This document shows positions 47,929-58,601 of a DNA stretch of 64,000 nucleotides, piece by piece. Position 1 is the stretch's first letter, and each line of letters starts with the position of its first letter. A program made the position numbers and the translations under genes. This stretch comes from Lycorma delicatula (Eukaryota > Arthropoda > Insecta > Hemiptera > Fulgoridae). The stretch covers positions 322,888,147-322,952,146 of the forward strand of contig NC_134455.1 in assembly GCF_047948215.1 (NCBI RefSeq), written 5' to 3'. The notes below the pieces were generated by a model. That model saw only the letters and a program-made list of their open reading frames with translations. It did no database searches and was not told where the DNA came from.

Positions 47929-48885
47929 TCAGACACAACCATAATCTAAACGGGAACGAACAAGGGAATAGTAAAAACGTAACATACATGACCGATCGGC
48001 TCCCCAATTGGTGTTACTAAGGACCCGCATCATATCTAAAAGTTTGGAACATTTTGTCCTTAATTCCTTTATATGTTTGACCCAAGTAAGACGACTATCA
48101 AAAAACAAACCTAGAAACTTGATGTAAGGAGAGATAGCAATAAGCTCTCTGTTCAGAAAAACCCGCGGAATAGAAGGGTTTCGTAGTTGAGAAAAGACTA
48201 CACATTTCGTTTTGTCGGATGAAAATGTGAAACCAGTTGTTCTGAACCACGCCTCAATGCGAAATATAGTGTTCTGTAGCAGTCGCTCTGCACGGGGCGT
48301 TGAACGGCTCGCAATGTAAATAGCAAAATCGTCAACGAACAGAAAACATGAGACAGGAGCTTGTACACAATCGGTAATGCTGTTTATGGCTACAGAAAAC
48401 AAGGTGGCACTTAATACACTACCTTGAGGTACTCCATTTACCGAGACGACACTGTCTGAAAGTGAATCGTCTACACGAACACGAAAAGTTCGGTGATTTA
48501 AGAATCCCTGGATAAAAGCAAGCATATTGCCCTTGATTCCCCGTCTCTTGAGGGTGTTAAGAATAACACGTTGCCAGGCCGTGTCGTACGTCTTTTTTAT
48601 ATCGAAGAAGATAGCAACGTGTTGTCGGTTCAGGAAGGTGTTTTGTATGGCTGTTTCCATTGACACTAAATGGTTAATGGAAGATCGTCCTTGTTGGAAA
48701 CCACACTGTTCCGAAGAAAGAAAGCCATGTTTCTCCGAGTACCATGTAAACCTGCGGTTTACCATTCTCTCCATTATTTTACACGACACGCTTATTAAAG
48801 AAATAGTGCGGTAGCTTGAGGGATCGGTTTTGTCTTTACCAGGCTTTAGTACTGGTATAATAAATGCTTCTGACCAGTCGGGCGG
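47929..48885 (-). pseudogene. LINE reverse transcriptase, internally deleted and 3'-truncated
   Basis: In a frame shifted one base from the endonuclease, the sequence resumes as PPDWSEAFIIPVLKPGKDKT and SYRTISLISVSCKIMERMVN. Then it reads QCGFQQGRSSINHLV; motif A FFDIKKTYDTAWQRV; GVPQGSVLSATLFSVAIN (motif B); motif C FVDDFAIY (canonical YADD, both Asp kept); KTKCVVF; FLGLFFDSRLTWVKHI; and RSRLDYGCV before a TGA. The 286-codon open frame starts at 48789. Relative to family architecture, about 100 residues between the linker and PPDW (the GPDGI region, motifs 0-1) are missing. The catalytic triad Asp are intact, but fingers and C-terminus are lost. Confidence 0.9.
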
Positions 48886-49580
48886 AAAGACTTTGCTACA
48901 GCCGAAGATGATGAAAGGAGTTCTCCTTCATCAATGAGACCGAGAATACATTGCCTTGGCGATCTGAAAATTGCATGGACATTTTTCCACACAGTAGACG
49001 TGGGAGTAGTACGTGAGATGGTGTTCACATATTTCGTCCATGAATTCCTCTTAACGTTCAAGAAGACACGACGGCATACCGCTCTAGCCCTGCGGTACAG
49101 ATTTATATGTTCAGTTATAGGTCTATTATTAAATTTGCGTAGTGCTCGCCGTCGATTCTTAATACCACATTTGCAATCATCATTCCAACATGGAACGGAA
49201 GGACGTTTAGGATTACCCGGTGTTTGTGGGATATATCTGCTGGCAGTTTCAAGTATCATGGTCGTAAAAGAGGAACATTGCTCAAGGATGTTCGCACCGT
49301 CGTCATACTGTGGTTGGAAGGCTTTATGATATCCATCCCAATCTGCCCTTTCAACAATCCACCTCCGTGGCCTTCTCTTAATCTCGTGGTCCACACCGAA
49401 ACCAATAATAATTGGTTTGTGGTCACTGACGTTAAAGTCATCACAAACAGACCAATCAAGATGAGGGAGTAAATTCGGTGAGCATATGGAGAGATCGATG
49501 TTAGACATAGTACCAGGTGATAAAGACATGAATGTGTGACATCCATTATTCAGCAAACAAAGGTCTAAGTCTTGTCTCAC
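48846..49580 (-). pseudogene. LINE endonuclease C-terminus and linker
   Basis: LINE endonucleases nick the target DNA to prime reverse transcription. Visible: LLNNGCHTFMSLSPGTMSNI followed by DLSICSP (the S-x-I-D-L block) and VSDHKPIIIG (the catalytic S-D-H near the end of the domain), then a typical linker (PCWNDDCKCGIKNRRRALRK; WKNVHAIFRSP). The catalytic N-terminal half is missing. The open frame runs 244 codons and then shifts out of register near 48880. The listed start is simply the first ATG; homology extends upstream toward 49650. Confidence 0.85.
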
Positions 49581-49650
49581 ACTATACTTCTTGTCTGTAC
49601 TATATTTCCTCGAGTGGAGCAGAAGGTTGAGGGATGAGTTACTATGTTTT

Positions 49651-51298
49651 TACCGATCACTTTGAGACTTAATACTTCTCGTCATAATAATACAGGTAAA
49701 AAATCGAGTGCGGTCTTATTTTACTTTCTAATCGCTTTTTTGATAACCTAAGTAGAATACTCGTTAGCCGTAAATATCATTACTAAAACTGTCTTCAAAA
49801 AACCGAGTTGTCTTCAAGTACTCATTTTTGACTAAGTTGTAATTTAACTACGTCCACAAGTAATCAGTAAAAAATCGTGAAAACTAATAATTAACTTCCT
49901 AAAAAGATGATTTTCCACTTACTAGCAAAAAACACTAGTGAATTATTCGTTTTAATAAGATAAATAAAACAAAAAGAAATTGTGAACGATAATTTACAAC
50001 AACCGCATCAGACGTGAATTAAGTGACATTTGACAATGAAATTGTGGGTCACTAAAGGCAAATATGTACAATAACTCGTAACAAAATGATTGACCAGCGC
50101 CTTGTAAAAAGTATCGGTTACAACTAAATTTAACGTAATGGTTTATCTCTTTACTGCAGTTAGGTTACACCGATTATTTAAATTTTATTTTAATAACATT
50201 TCACTCCTGTCACATTGATAATGATGTTTTACAATTATACACAGTATCAAATAAAGTACAATTTTTTTTATTATTAATAAAAAATATAAAAATTTTTAAA
50301 AACTATTAATTTATAACTTTTTAGTCATACATTAATCAAATTATTATCATATATTGCATGAGTTTAATTACTAGGTTAATTTGGATTTAAAACCCCGCAT
50401 AACCATTTTGCATTTTTTTACACCCTTAATTTACTCCCGTACTGGGAAATGTTTGCAAAAGTAACGTTGGAATATTGTATTGGCACTCGATCTTAGTAAC
50501 TGTGCAAAATTTCATAAATTGGTAATGTCAGGAAGTATGTTAAATTAAGGATGCAAGATTTGAGGACAAACATGAAACAAAATTGAAAACATATAGAGTT
50601 AAAATAAAGCAAATAAAAACAACCCCTCCTGAATAAAATTGCTGTTACTTGAAAATGATCGTTAAATGGAAAATTATTGCTCCAAAAGCAGCTGAGCTGA
50701 ATATAAAAAAATGAAATAACTACACTCTAAAAGCTACGTAAAAATTTTCTAATAACAAAAGTTTAATCGTTTCGCGGTTAACGGCAATTTTTATTTTATT
50801 TAGATTTTTTTTGTGTTTTATACGGACTTACAATCGAGTTAGGTTAAAATCTATTCTGAAAAGAGAAATTTTCTTTAGTTTTTTGAAGAAAAATATCAGT
50901 AACGAAATGAAATCAGCTGAGTTAACGGAAAAGAGATCGAACAGTAAAATAAGACCATTTTTTTAATATACCCGGTTATTAAGTTTCCAACTCATCGGTA
51001 AAGAAGAATGTAACGAGTATGAAAACGGATAAAAAATATTCCATATACAATAAAAGGATACCTTTTACTTCCATAATGTAAATGATGATGTAGACATTTT
51101 TATTAAAGCAATATATTTTCAGTTTTGTATTTTTTTTTTTTTTTTTAATCTTAATCAAGATATATAATCTTAAATATATTAACAGATACATTTCTGTGAA
51201 TAAATATGTTTATTCATACTACACTTAATTATTTGATAATCAGTAGATTATTTCAGTTTATATACATAACACTAGTTATTTTTTTTTTTTTTTTACAG
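49651..51298. other. Intergenic or intronic DNA, no gene seen
   Basis: AT-rich, no gene recognised. It ends in a long T-tract and a consensus 3' splice site (see next entry). Confidence 0.4.
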
Positions 51299-51427
51299 CA
51301 CAATAAAAAAAATTACTACGAGAATGTAAAAATTATTAAAACTCCCAAACCTACTACTGTGGATGAAAAATTCTCGAAAGGAAAAATAGTGGCTTGGTGT
51401 AAAAGCGGATGGAAAGTTGACGGTTAA
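51299..51427 (+). CDS. Candidate terminal exon, unidentified protein
   Basis: A strong 3' splice site (long T-run then ACAG at 51295-51298) is followed by a 42-codon frame to TAA at 51425-51427. It reads HNKKNYYENVKIIKTPKPTT, VDEKFSKGKIVAWCKSGWKV, DG. An AATAAA lies 31 bases after the stop (51458-51463). The lysine/glycine-rich but balanced composition is more protein-like than other AT-rich frames in the window. The start codon of the longer open stretch (51206) lies in the T-rich region and is not credible. No family is recognised, so it could be chance. Confidence 0.3.
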   Translation, partial: HNKKNYYENVKIIKTPKPTTVDEKFSKGKIVAWCKSGWKVDG

Positions 51428-51463
51428 GAAGAAACCTAAATACAAACTGTAATGGGAAATAAA

Positions 51464-53449
51464 AATGTTCGGCGCATTTTATATTAAACACTAAATTTAA
51501 TTATGGAGTTACAGTCCAAACTATTTGAACCCTTTGTTTGCGAACAAACAATTCAAAATAATTTCATGAATTTATTAAACTCCCAGATTTTGAGAAAAAG
51601 GTAATAATTTTACTTGATAACTACATAAAACTTAACCTTTAACTACATAAGATTGTGTGATATTTCACACGGTTTTCGAAATTATGGTAAGATTAACCGT
51701 AAAACATTAATAGAAAGTAACTTTACAAAATTTTCTCTTTAGCCGTAGCGTATCTTTTATTTTTGTAAAAGCCTATTTTAATAAAGAGGAGTAATGTTTA
51801 CGAAAATATCGAATAAATACACACACGCGCGCGCACATACGCAATATATATATATATAGTAGATATTTTAACAAACACATGCTTTGTTTATTCTAATAAT
51901 ATTCTTGAAGACGGTTCACTATCGATCTATATTTCCTGCACAGCAGACTGTTAAAAGCTTTAACTTTTAAAAGCTTTAAATTGAGTATAATTAAAAACTG
52001 TATCATAAAATTAAAATAGCATCTACTTTTTACCCTTAAAAAGACATTAAAAAAAATTAAGTTTTTTTATCTTTTTATCTGTTTAAATAAGAACGTAAAA
52101 CCCTTATATTCCAAGACACACACTTTTCAATAACAAACGATGTTGTTTTTCTTCTTTTATTTCTACGTAATTTATACGCTACAATAATCATTATGCGACG
52201 ATTCCGAGCTTGTATTAATATTTATGACAAATCCGCACCATCAGATCTGAATACGCACGGACATGATACAATTTCACCTATTAATCGAATTCCTAAAATA
52301 AGGAATTATAACATAAAACAAAGATTGAGTAAAATTTTTCCGATCGCTTTCACAGTAACACTTGATCATTTCAATTACCGGTATTAACATCAAATTAAGG
52401 ATTTAAGATAATTTTGTACAATAAAAACGGGAATAAAGGAAAACTCACCGAATCATAACGTGCAGCAGGTGATCATTTCGTATTTAATTTATGTAAATGC
52501 TATCGTAAGAAATTACATGCTAATTCTCATTGTAGTAAATAATTTAGAATTGTACGACAAAACATCACGTTAGTAACGACTCCCGAGATATCTCTGAAGA
52601 AATCTTTAATAAATCAGATGCGACCCTGAACAACGTGCAACGAGATATCGGATATTACGGGAACTAGGCCGAATACAGTCGCACTTTTTGTTTTATAAAT
52701 TAAAATATTTGTTTTACCTTATCTCGTTATTTAAAAACTTCTTGTCATTAGATAAAAAGATATGTTATTGAAAAGCAAGTATTAAAATATTTTCGTATTT
52801 GATATTTAACGAAAAAATATTAAAAATAAATTACTCGATTTTATGCTATTAATAACAACAAAATTAATTAATTTCGCTTCTAAAAACAACGTAATGAAAA
52901 AACAACGATCGTATGCTTAATACTCGTTCGAATTAGTAAAGCTCAGGACTTCTCACCCGATAACAATCCTCTGTAAAGTAAAGAGAATGTTGGGTACGGC
53001 TAAATAAATCTCACATAATTTCAGTCGATTAACAGTTTGAAAATTCTTCTTCAACCTATTATCATAAAAAAATAATTAAAAATTTGATATGTCCTACATA
53101 TATTTTTACGGAAAATTATAAAGTAAAAATTACCGAATTAAACAACCGGATGTCGTATCCTCCTCTGTTTTAATTACTGTAAATATTCATAACAAATTAC
53201 GAGTCGAATGAACGGATATAGCCTTCGAAAATTTCTTCATCCGAGCAGATTATGTTTATATGCGACTTTGATCGGTAGCACTGAAATATGCCGACAATTA
53301 ATCATCAGTAACTAAAAATGTTGTTTTCGTAAGCGTTTTATTTTTTCATGACGGTACTTTTAAAAACATTTACTACGCCTTGAAACGATACATAATTTCA
53401 CGATTTATAGCGTTCAGAATTCCAATTTCCTAATATTTGTAAAACCATC
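51464..53449. other. Intergenic or intronic DNA with small CA/CG/TA array
   Basis: A CACACGCGCGCGCACA tract followed by TA repeats (51820-51858) is alternating purine-pyrimidine and Z-DNA-prone. No gene recognised. Confidence 0.4.
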
Positions 53450-53704
53450 CTCTGAGTAAATCTATAATATGATCCGATCCGATGCGAGATTGCAATCCGT
53501 GTCCGAGGAGGGGGTGGCGCAGGCGCGCAGATTGTTCGGGAGAGCGGCTGTGTCCGAACACAGTCATCTTCGAGACATCTGCCGAGAGGACCCAACCCCG
53601 ACAGTTGTAAGGAAGCGGCCTCACGCCGTACTGGACGAACCACCGTGATGGTGCGGTGCGGGAGCCGAGAATCGACAAACCAGGCTTAGGGGCCTCCATA
53701 TCGC

Positions 53705-53980
53705 ATGAGCCACAAACGGAAAAACGCGTCAGAAATGTTTCAGGGGTCGCGAGTGAATGGTTTTCGAGTGAAAGTCAAGTCTGCGAGTCATACGGTCTCA
53801 GGACAACAAAACGCGGTAAGTCGTGATTACCACAAAAACGCGGTTTTTTTTCGTGTGTGTGTTCTGTTTCTTTTGTTGCAGATACCCAGAGCCACTACAA
53901 TAAACAAATGGTGCGTTTCTTCACTGCGGCCACGCGGTCTCCCCAACCCCTTCCCGGACACACGTGTGTCTGGAGATTAA
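53705..53980 (+). CDS. Open frame through a possible intron, unidentified
   Basis: An ATG at 53705 opens 91 codons (MSHKRKNASEMFQGSRVNGF...), running straight through the 66-bp candidate intron. The intron falls in phase 0 and is a multiple of three without stops, so spliced (69 codons) and unspliced forms would both be open. Composition is basic. No domain is recognised and it may be untranslated leader. Confidence 0.25.
   Translation: MSHKRKNASEMFQGSRVNGFRVKVKSASHTVSGQQNAVSRDYHKNAVFFRVCVLFLLLQIPRATTINKWCVSSLRPRGLPNPFPDTRVSGD
53816..53881 (+). other. Candidate 66-bp intron
   Basis: The donor reads ACGCG|GTAAGT at 53815/53816. The acceptor is a T-rich tract ending TTCTTTTGTTGCAG at 53881. 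Both match insect consensus closely, and 66 bp is a normal short intron for insects. It fixes plus-strand transcription if real. Confidence 0.5.
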
Positions 53981-54153
53981 TATTATGTATAGTAAATAAT
54001 CTCTGTTTGCTTCTGATAAGGCAATCGCCGCTCCAAAACCGCGATCGCGAATAGGTATCACCAATTTGTAAGTTCCCTATTACCTTTCCTTTCAAGAAAG
54101 AAGAATGAGGGAACGAGCCCAGCAGCCACTGACAGCATGGAAGAAAGAAGAAA

Positions 54154-54248
54154 CCTGCACTTTCCCCCGTTCAGCCCTTCGGGGCCACGGGAATACTAAG
54201 GTTAACGGTATGTAACTTCGGTTACTGCCAATTCTCGGAAAGTGCAGG
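54154..54248 (+). ncRNA. Structured RNA: three-way junction with two UUCG loops
   Basis: A perfect 12-bp closing stem, CCTGCACTTTCC (54154-54165) with GGAAAGTGCAGG (54237-54248), encloses two hairpins. Hairpin one: CCCGT/ACGGG (54166-54170 and 54187-54191), then GCCC/GGGC (54174-54177 and 54182-54185) capped by TTCG. Hairpin two: GGTA/TGCC and GTAAC/GTTAC (54207-54225 region to 54229) capped by TTCG. Both loops are canonical cUUCGg on the plus strand and would be poor loops on the other strand, fixing the sense. It ends 10 bases before the ATG at 54259. Function is unknown; a retroelement leader structure is one option. The double-pseudoknot of HDV-like ribozymes was not found. Confidence 0.6.
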
Positions 54249-54258
54249 CCAAAGAAGA

Positions 54259-54393
54259 ATGAAGAGGTCATCGGAAGAAGAAGAGGGAGAAGAAGAAGAT
54301 GAAGAAGAAGGAAGACCCTCTACTCGTCTCAACATCACGGACTGGAGTCCGGAACAGAGCCCAGCAGAGATGCGTCCTGAAAGGCAGCCATAA
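54259..54393 (+). CDS. Short acidic open frame (44 codons)
   Basis: The frame starts ten bases after the structured domain and reads MKRSSEEEEGEEEDEEEGRP followed by STRLNITDWSPEQSPAEMRP. The stop is TAA at 54391-54393. It could be the truncated beginning of a LINE ORF1 or a leader peptide. The GAAGAA-rich nucleotide repeat makes chance openness likely, so coding status is doubtful. Confidence 0.25.
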   Translation: MKRSSEEEEGEEEDEEEGRPSTRLNITDWSPEQSPAEMRPERQP

Positions 54394-54460
54394 CAGAAGT
54401 GGATGAAGAACTTCTACCTAACCTCTCCTTTAACACTTACATGTAAATTAAATTAAACCA

Positions 54461-54496
54461 GCAATTGCGACTCCTCCAGAGAAGGGGTCGCATTGC
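54461..54496 (+). other. Long stem-loop, 14 bp with one bulge
   Basis: GCAA, a bulged T, then TGCGACTCCT (54461-54475) pairs with AGGGGTCGCATTGC (54483-54496) around a 7-nt loop, including one G-U pair. It lies between the acidic frame and the A-rich end of the GC-rich unit, so it would be in the 3' part of a plus-strand transcript. Confidence 0.7.
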
Positions 54497-54790
54497 TCCC
54501 TCCAGATAGTTAGTGCCCCGTTGTGGCGTATTCCTGCTAGCCTATGAAGCGTTAGCACCGAAAGGACTTCAGTGGACGGTCTGAAGGGGAATTACGTCGG
54601 GAGGACAGGTTGCATACGCCTAGCCTTCCGCGGTCGGCCCATAAAATGGGTTCGATAACGCTGGTTTAACAACGGATTGGAATGCAATTAAATCCGTCCT
54701 TAAAACACAAAATACTAAAAAAAAAGACAAAACTTGAAAAAATTGGACTCGTCATTTAAAAATAAACCTTAAAAACACGCCCGATAGAAT

Positions 54791-57072
54791 CATCCAGCAG
54801 CAAGGGACTCTGTCCAGGTTCTGCGATCCGTAGGGAGAAATAAACTCCCGCCAACTTTCCATTCCATTCCATTCCCTATAATATGAATATTAATGAATAA
54901 AATATTTGTTTCGATTAGAAAAAATCGCAAAAAACCTTTATAAATGAAAAATAATATCGTAATAACATACGAAGCTACATTCAGGCGCAGTGTTATTCTC
55001 ATTTCAATACCTGCCTGATTCAATCCATAATTCCGACGCAGCCCCACTATTACGAAGGAAAGTATTACAATTAGATTGCAAATACTTCTTCATAAAGTAA
55101 CACATAACAGCGAAAGCATTGACGTTCGCGTAAGAAGAAAGAAATAGAACTTAAAATTAAACAAAACATCGCGCGTAAAATGTACTATACTTATCGTTTA
55201 ACATAGTTTCTAAACAACTATCATCCAAAATCTCAACGGAACATCCATCCCTCTGCATAAAGAAGAGAAACGTTAACCTTTTGTACGAGATAACGGAGTA
55301 GAGACCTGATCCTACCGATCGATGCTCTAGAACGCAAAAACTATTATAAAAAATGAACACCACAGAACAAATGTATTTCTAAATATCGTTGACCGGCAAT
55401 TAATATTAATCAGCAAAAGAATTAAGGCCAGAGGTTAAAGATAACGACAAAATAAATATGAGTCCTAACAAAAGTAACAAAACAAAAAATATCTGGTCTT
55501 ATTATAGTAATTAATCGGCGTTATAACATAATTAACTTTCACATAAATCACTATTTAAATTAAAAATATTCGACTAGCTTTTCTCTTCTTTTATAATCGC
55601 TCGGTATTATACGTAAAAACTAACTGAAATTCGCAACGCCTTTTGTAAAAATATTCCTACAGCCGACCGAGAAATAGGACATAGGACGGCATTCCATTTA
55701 CAGGGTCAACCTTTTTTGTTCGGGGTTAACTTCAATTAAGCGCATTAAATTAATAAATGTACAAAATAAAACACGCTCGTACGACAACAAAACCGTATCT
55801 TTCTTATTCTAACTTATTACATTTCTTAAAAATAATAACGATCTTCGTAAATAAGGACAAATGAAACTAACGTAAGCTAAAAATGTTTAAATTCAATATT
55901 ATATCTTATAATCTTAATTTATTAATCAGAGATCGACCGATGCGGTATCTTATTTGCCCACGAATAATAAAATAAGAAAATAAATCATTTTTCACTGATC
56001 ATTTCTTCAAATCATTTCTTCCCGGTAGAAGTCGTTAAACGTTGAACGAATACAGACTGTCTTCGGTACGACAAATTTTTTAATTTCTTTAGACTTAACG
56101 ATAAGATAAATGATAAGAACCGTACTATCAAGACGACGACCTTTCCAAACGGATGATGATAGCATAGAAGCCGTAAAATTGCATATGTTAATCTTAATAA
56201 CACGATTAATCATCGTGATGCACAGGATACATAAAACATAACTATGGATGCGCATTATAAATCACTGTAAGCAGATCTGTTAAAAAATAACTCTTTAAAT
56301 AAAAATTGGGTGTAATTTAATGTTTATTTTTATTTGTTTAAATTCGGGCCTAAATCTAATGAGAGAACAATTATTTATAATACTTAACACGTATCGGCTA
56401 GCGGTTATAACAGGGAAAGCTGTTACGAATTTATTGCTAGGAGAGAGACCCGCTTCGAAAATAAATATGACTGCAATAAAGGTAATGAAATATGACAGAA
56501 AGAAGGATTAAATGCTAAGATATAATGTAGATATCAGGAACGAATTTTGTTAATTACGTAATAAAATTACAAAAAATGAACGTGATAATACCGATATGAA
56601 AAGCGGACTGGAAGAAGCAAGGAAAACGTTCATAAAAAAAAGTTCTGCTATCAAATATACGTCTAAGAATTAGAAAGCGGCTCTCGTAAACATTTTGCCT
56701 AAAACAGCCCGAGAAGCACAATTTAAAAAATAATATGAAACTTGTAACATATTTTATAACAAATTAAACATTTTTAAACCGCAAAACAAAACACTACGAA
56801 TAAATTGTAAACGTTTTAGACAAGTAAAGTTTAACAAGAAATTAAGGTAACATCCGATGAATTTATGCAGTAAACAATACGATCCTTAAAGGGCTACTAT
56901 ATTAAAACATCAGATCGTATTTGCAAAACGTACTCTGATTCGGCCACAATCGTTGTTCCATCGCATTAATGAAACATGTTTATTGTAGAAATATTGCGAA
57001 TGCTTTAATGTCAACACAAAATGTAAACCAGTATGCAATAAAAAATGTTTAACATTTTTAAATGTATGTATT
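54791..57072. other. Intergenic or intronic DNA, no gene seen
   Basis: No gene recognised in 2.3 kb. Minus-strand open frames (for example 55157-55363, 56007-56255) have no known motif. Confidence 0.4.
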
Positions 57073-57098
57073 TGTGTGTGTGTGTGTGTGTGTGTGTA
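57073..57098. repeat. (TG)n microsatellite
   Basis: About 13 TG repeats. Confidence 0.95.
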
Positions 57099-58538
57099 TT
57101 TATATACATAAACTATGTTTCACAAACATTTTATTAATTAAAGATATTTCGTAAAGACGTATTTCCGAAAGGTACTACCTTGCTGAAAAAAAATTCAACT
57201 AAAATCACGGACATATTAAAAAATCCAATAGCTATTAAAAATTTATAATCAAATTAATGTGAACCACAATTCTGAAGAAAATACATTACTTAAAATAAAA
57301 GTTTTAAGTAATGTCTTTTTAAGTAACGATCAACAAAGACAGTAAGAAAGGAAGTGATGCGAGAAGAGAATGGATTCACAATAAATAAAAATGTACGCTG
57401 TTCTTATATTTTATAAAATTTACAGAAATTACGTATTACAAAAAAAGAAACAAAGAAAACCAAAAGTTAGATTTCAGTTTTATAAATGAAGCACAAATAG
57501 TTCACAAAAGAAAAGTATTTCTTAAAAAATCTTAGAACTAATAGATGGAATTTCCTAGTCTATAACAAAAATGCTTTCTTAGGAAACTGAACGTAGTTCC
57601 GATATCATCATTCTTAGAGAAGAATAATTTTAATAACAGATTGTAACCTGTTAATAAAATAGTTAAATGAAAAATCTCTTTTTATTTGTAATTTTTGAAT
57701 TATAAAAAAATACAGTGATCTGATATTTTACTAGTATGATTTCTTATTGAAATGTAAAACCAGTCGCTAGCATTAAAGTACAATTTTACTTCTGTGTTAG
57801 AAATGCACTTCTAAAAAAAACAAAAAAAAAAACGAGTATCTGGTTTATGGCATTAAATTGAAGTTCGTTAAGCGATCTACACAGTAACGTACCCGCAACA
57901 ACTGAGGGGAAGAGCTAGAAAAACCAGTATACAAGGGATGGCAGGGATTATAAGTAAAGTGAATGAACTTTTGCTCATCAAGGTAAACCGGTATAATCCG
58001 GCTCGATAACAACTAGACATTTTTTACACTTCAATGGGGTAAAAGACCATATGATGGTGCATCCAGCAAGCTTCTTCCACTGCATATAGCCTCAAGCAAC
58101 AAATAATCTCTACACAAATCAATCATTACATCGTTTTTAAAAAAACTGTTTTTTTTAATTATATATAAGCTTATTATCGAACAAAAGAGATTACATAAAT
58201 ACATATATTTACAACCATTAGATCAACCAGCAGCTGGTAATTAATTTAAAAAAAAAAATACCAACATAAAATTGACACGAAACTAAATATTATTTCATTT
58301 TTTATTACCGATTAAAACACTCGCACTACAAAACTTCTAGTTTATTTAATTATTAAGCAATACAAAATGGCGTTTTCTTTGACTATAACTGCGTTTACAA
58401 AGCCAATGATAAACTAACACTACTACAAACACTTATCGTCTCAATTTTACCTTTTTACCACTACTCAAATTTCATCTGAAATTTCTCTCTTTTTCAATTA
58501 CAACGATATAATGGTTAATATTTAAAATAATACACGCG
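57099..58538. other. Intergenic or intronic DNA, no gene seen
   Basis: No recognisable gene or element. Confidence 0.4.
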
Positions 58539-58550
58539 CATATATATATG

Positions 58551-58597
<47 letters not shown>
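58539..58597. repeat. (TA)n(TG)n microsatellite
   Basis: Interrupted TA repeats lead into about 14 TG repeats. Confidence 0.95.

Positions 58598-58601
<4 letters not shown>

Larger units (their letters stand above)
47929..49650 (-). mobile_element. Jockey-like LINE fragment, both ends missing
   Basis: On the minus strand the fragment covers the last part of the endonuclease, a linker and most of the reverse transcriptase, stopping at LDYGCV. Its 5' edge (plus-strand right) is near 49650. Unlike a normal 5'-truncated LINE, the 3' end is also lost. Clade assignment as Jockey-like rests on the FxDIKKTYDTAW and FVDD motifs and overall layout. Confidence 0.85.
53450..54790 (+). other. GC-rich structured transcription-unit candidate
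   Basis: This 1.3-kb island is far richer in G+C and CpG than its surroundings. On the plus strand it carries, in order, a CpG-rich leader with small hairpins (CTGTGT/ACACAG at 53548-53563), a consensus intron (53816-53881), an upstream frame (54105-54215), a structured RNA domain (54154-54248), an acidic 44-codon frame (54259-54393), a long stem-loop (54461-54496), a terminal stem (ACGGATT/AATCCGT near 54672-54697), an A-rich stretch (about 54704-54733) and AATAAA at 54761-54766. It is either a non-coding RNA gene or a 5'/3'-UTR-only remnant of a LINE. The mixture of 5'-leader and 3'-tail features favours a retroelement, but I cannot name it. Confidence 0.5.

Noticed and set aside
48527..49472. 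Several plus-strand frames over the Jockey-like LINE
   Set aside because: They are antisense shadows of the reverse transcriptase and endonuclease frames.
53398..53699. Two overlapping minus-strand frames in the GC-rich island
   Set aside because: Neither has a known motif; the intron, UUCG loops and tail all indicate the plus strand, and GC-rich sequence is open by chance.
54154..54248. HDV-like self-cleaving ribozyme, as found at the 5' end of some LINEs
   Set aside because: The stems are nested as a three-way junction; I could not place the double-pseudoknot pairing or a catalytic C context.
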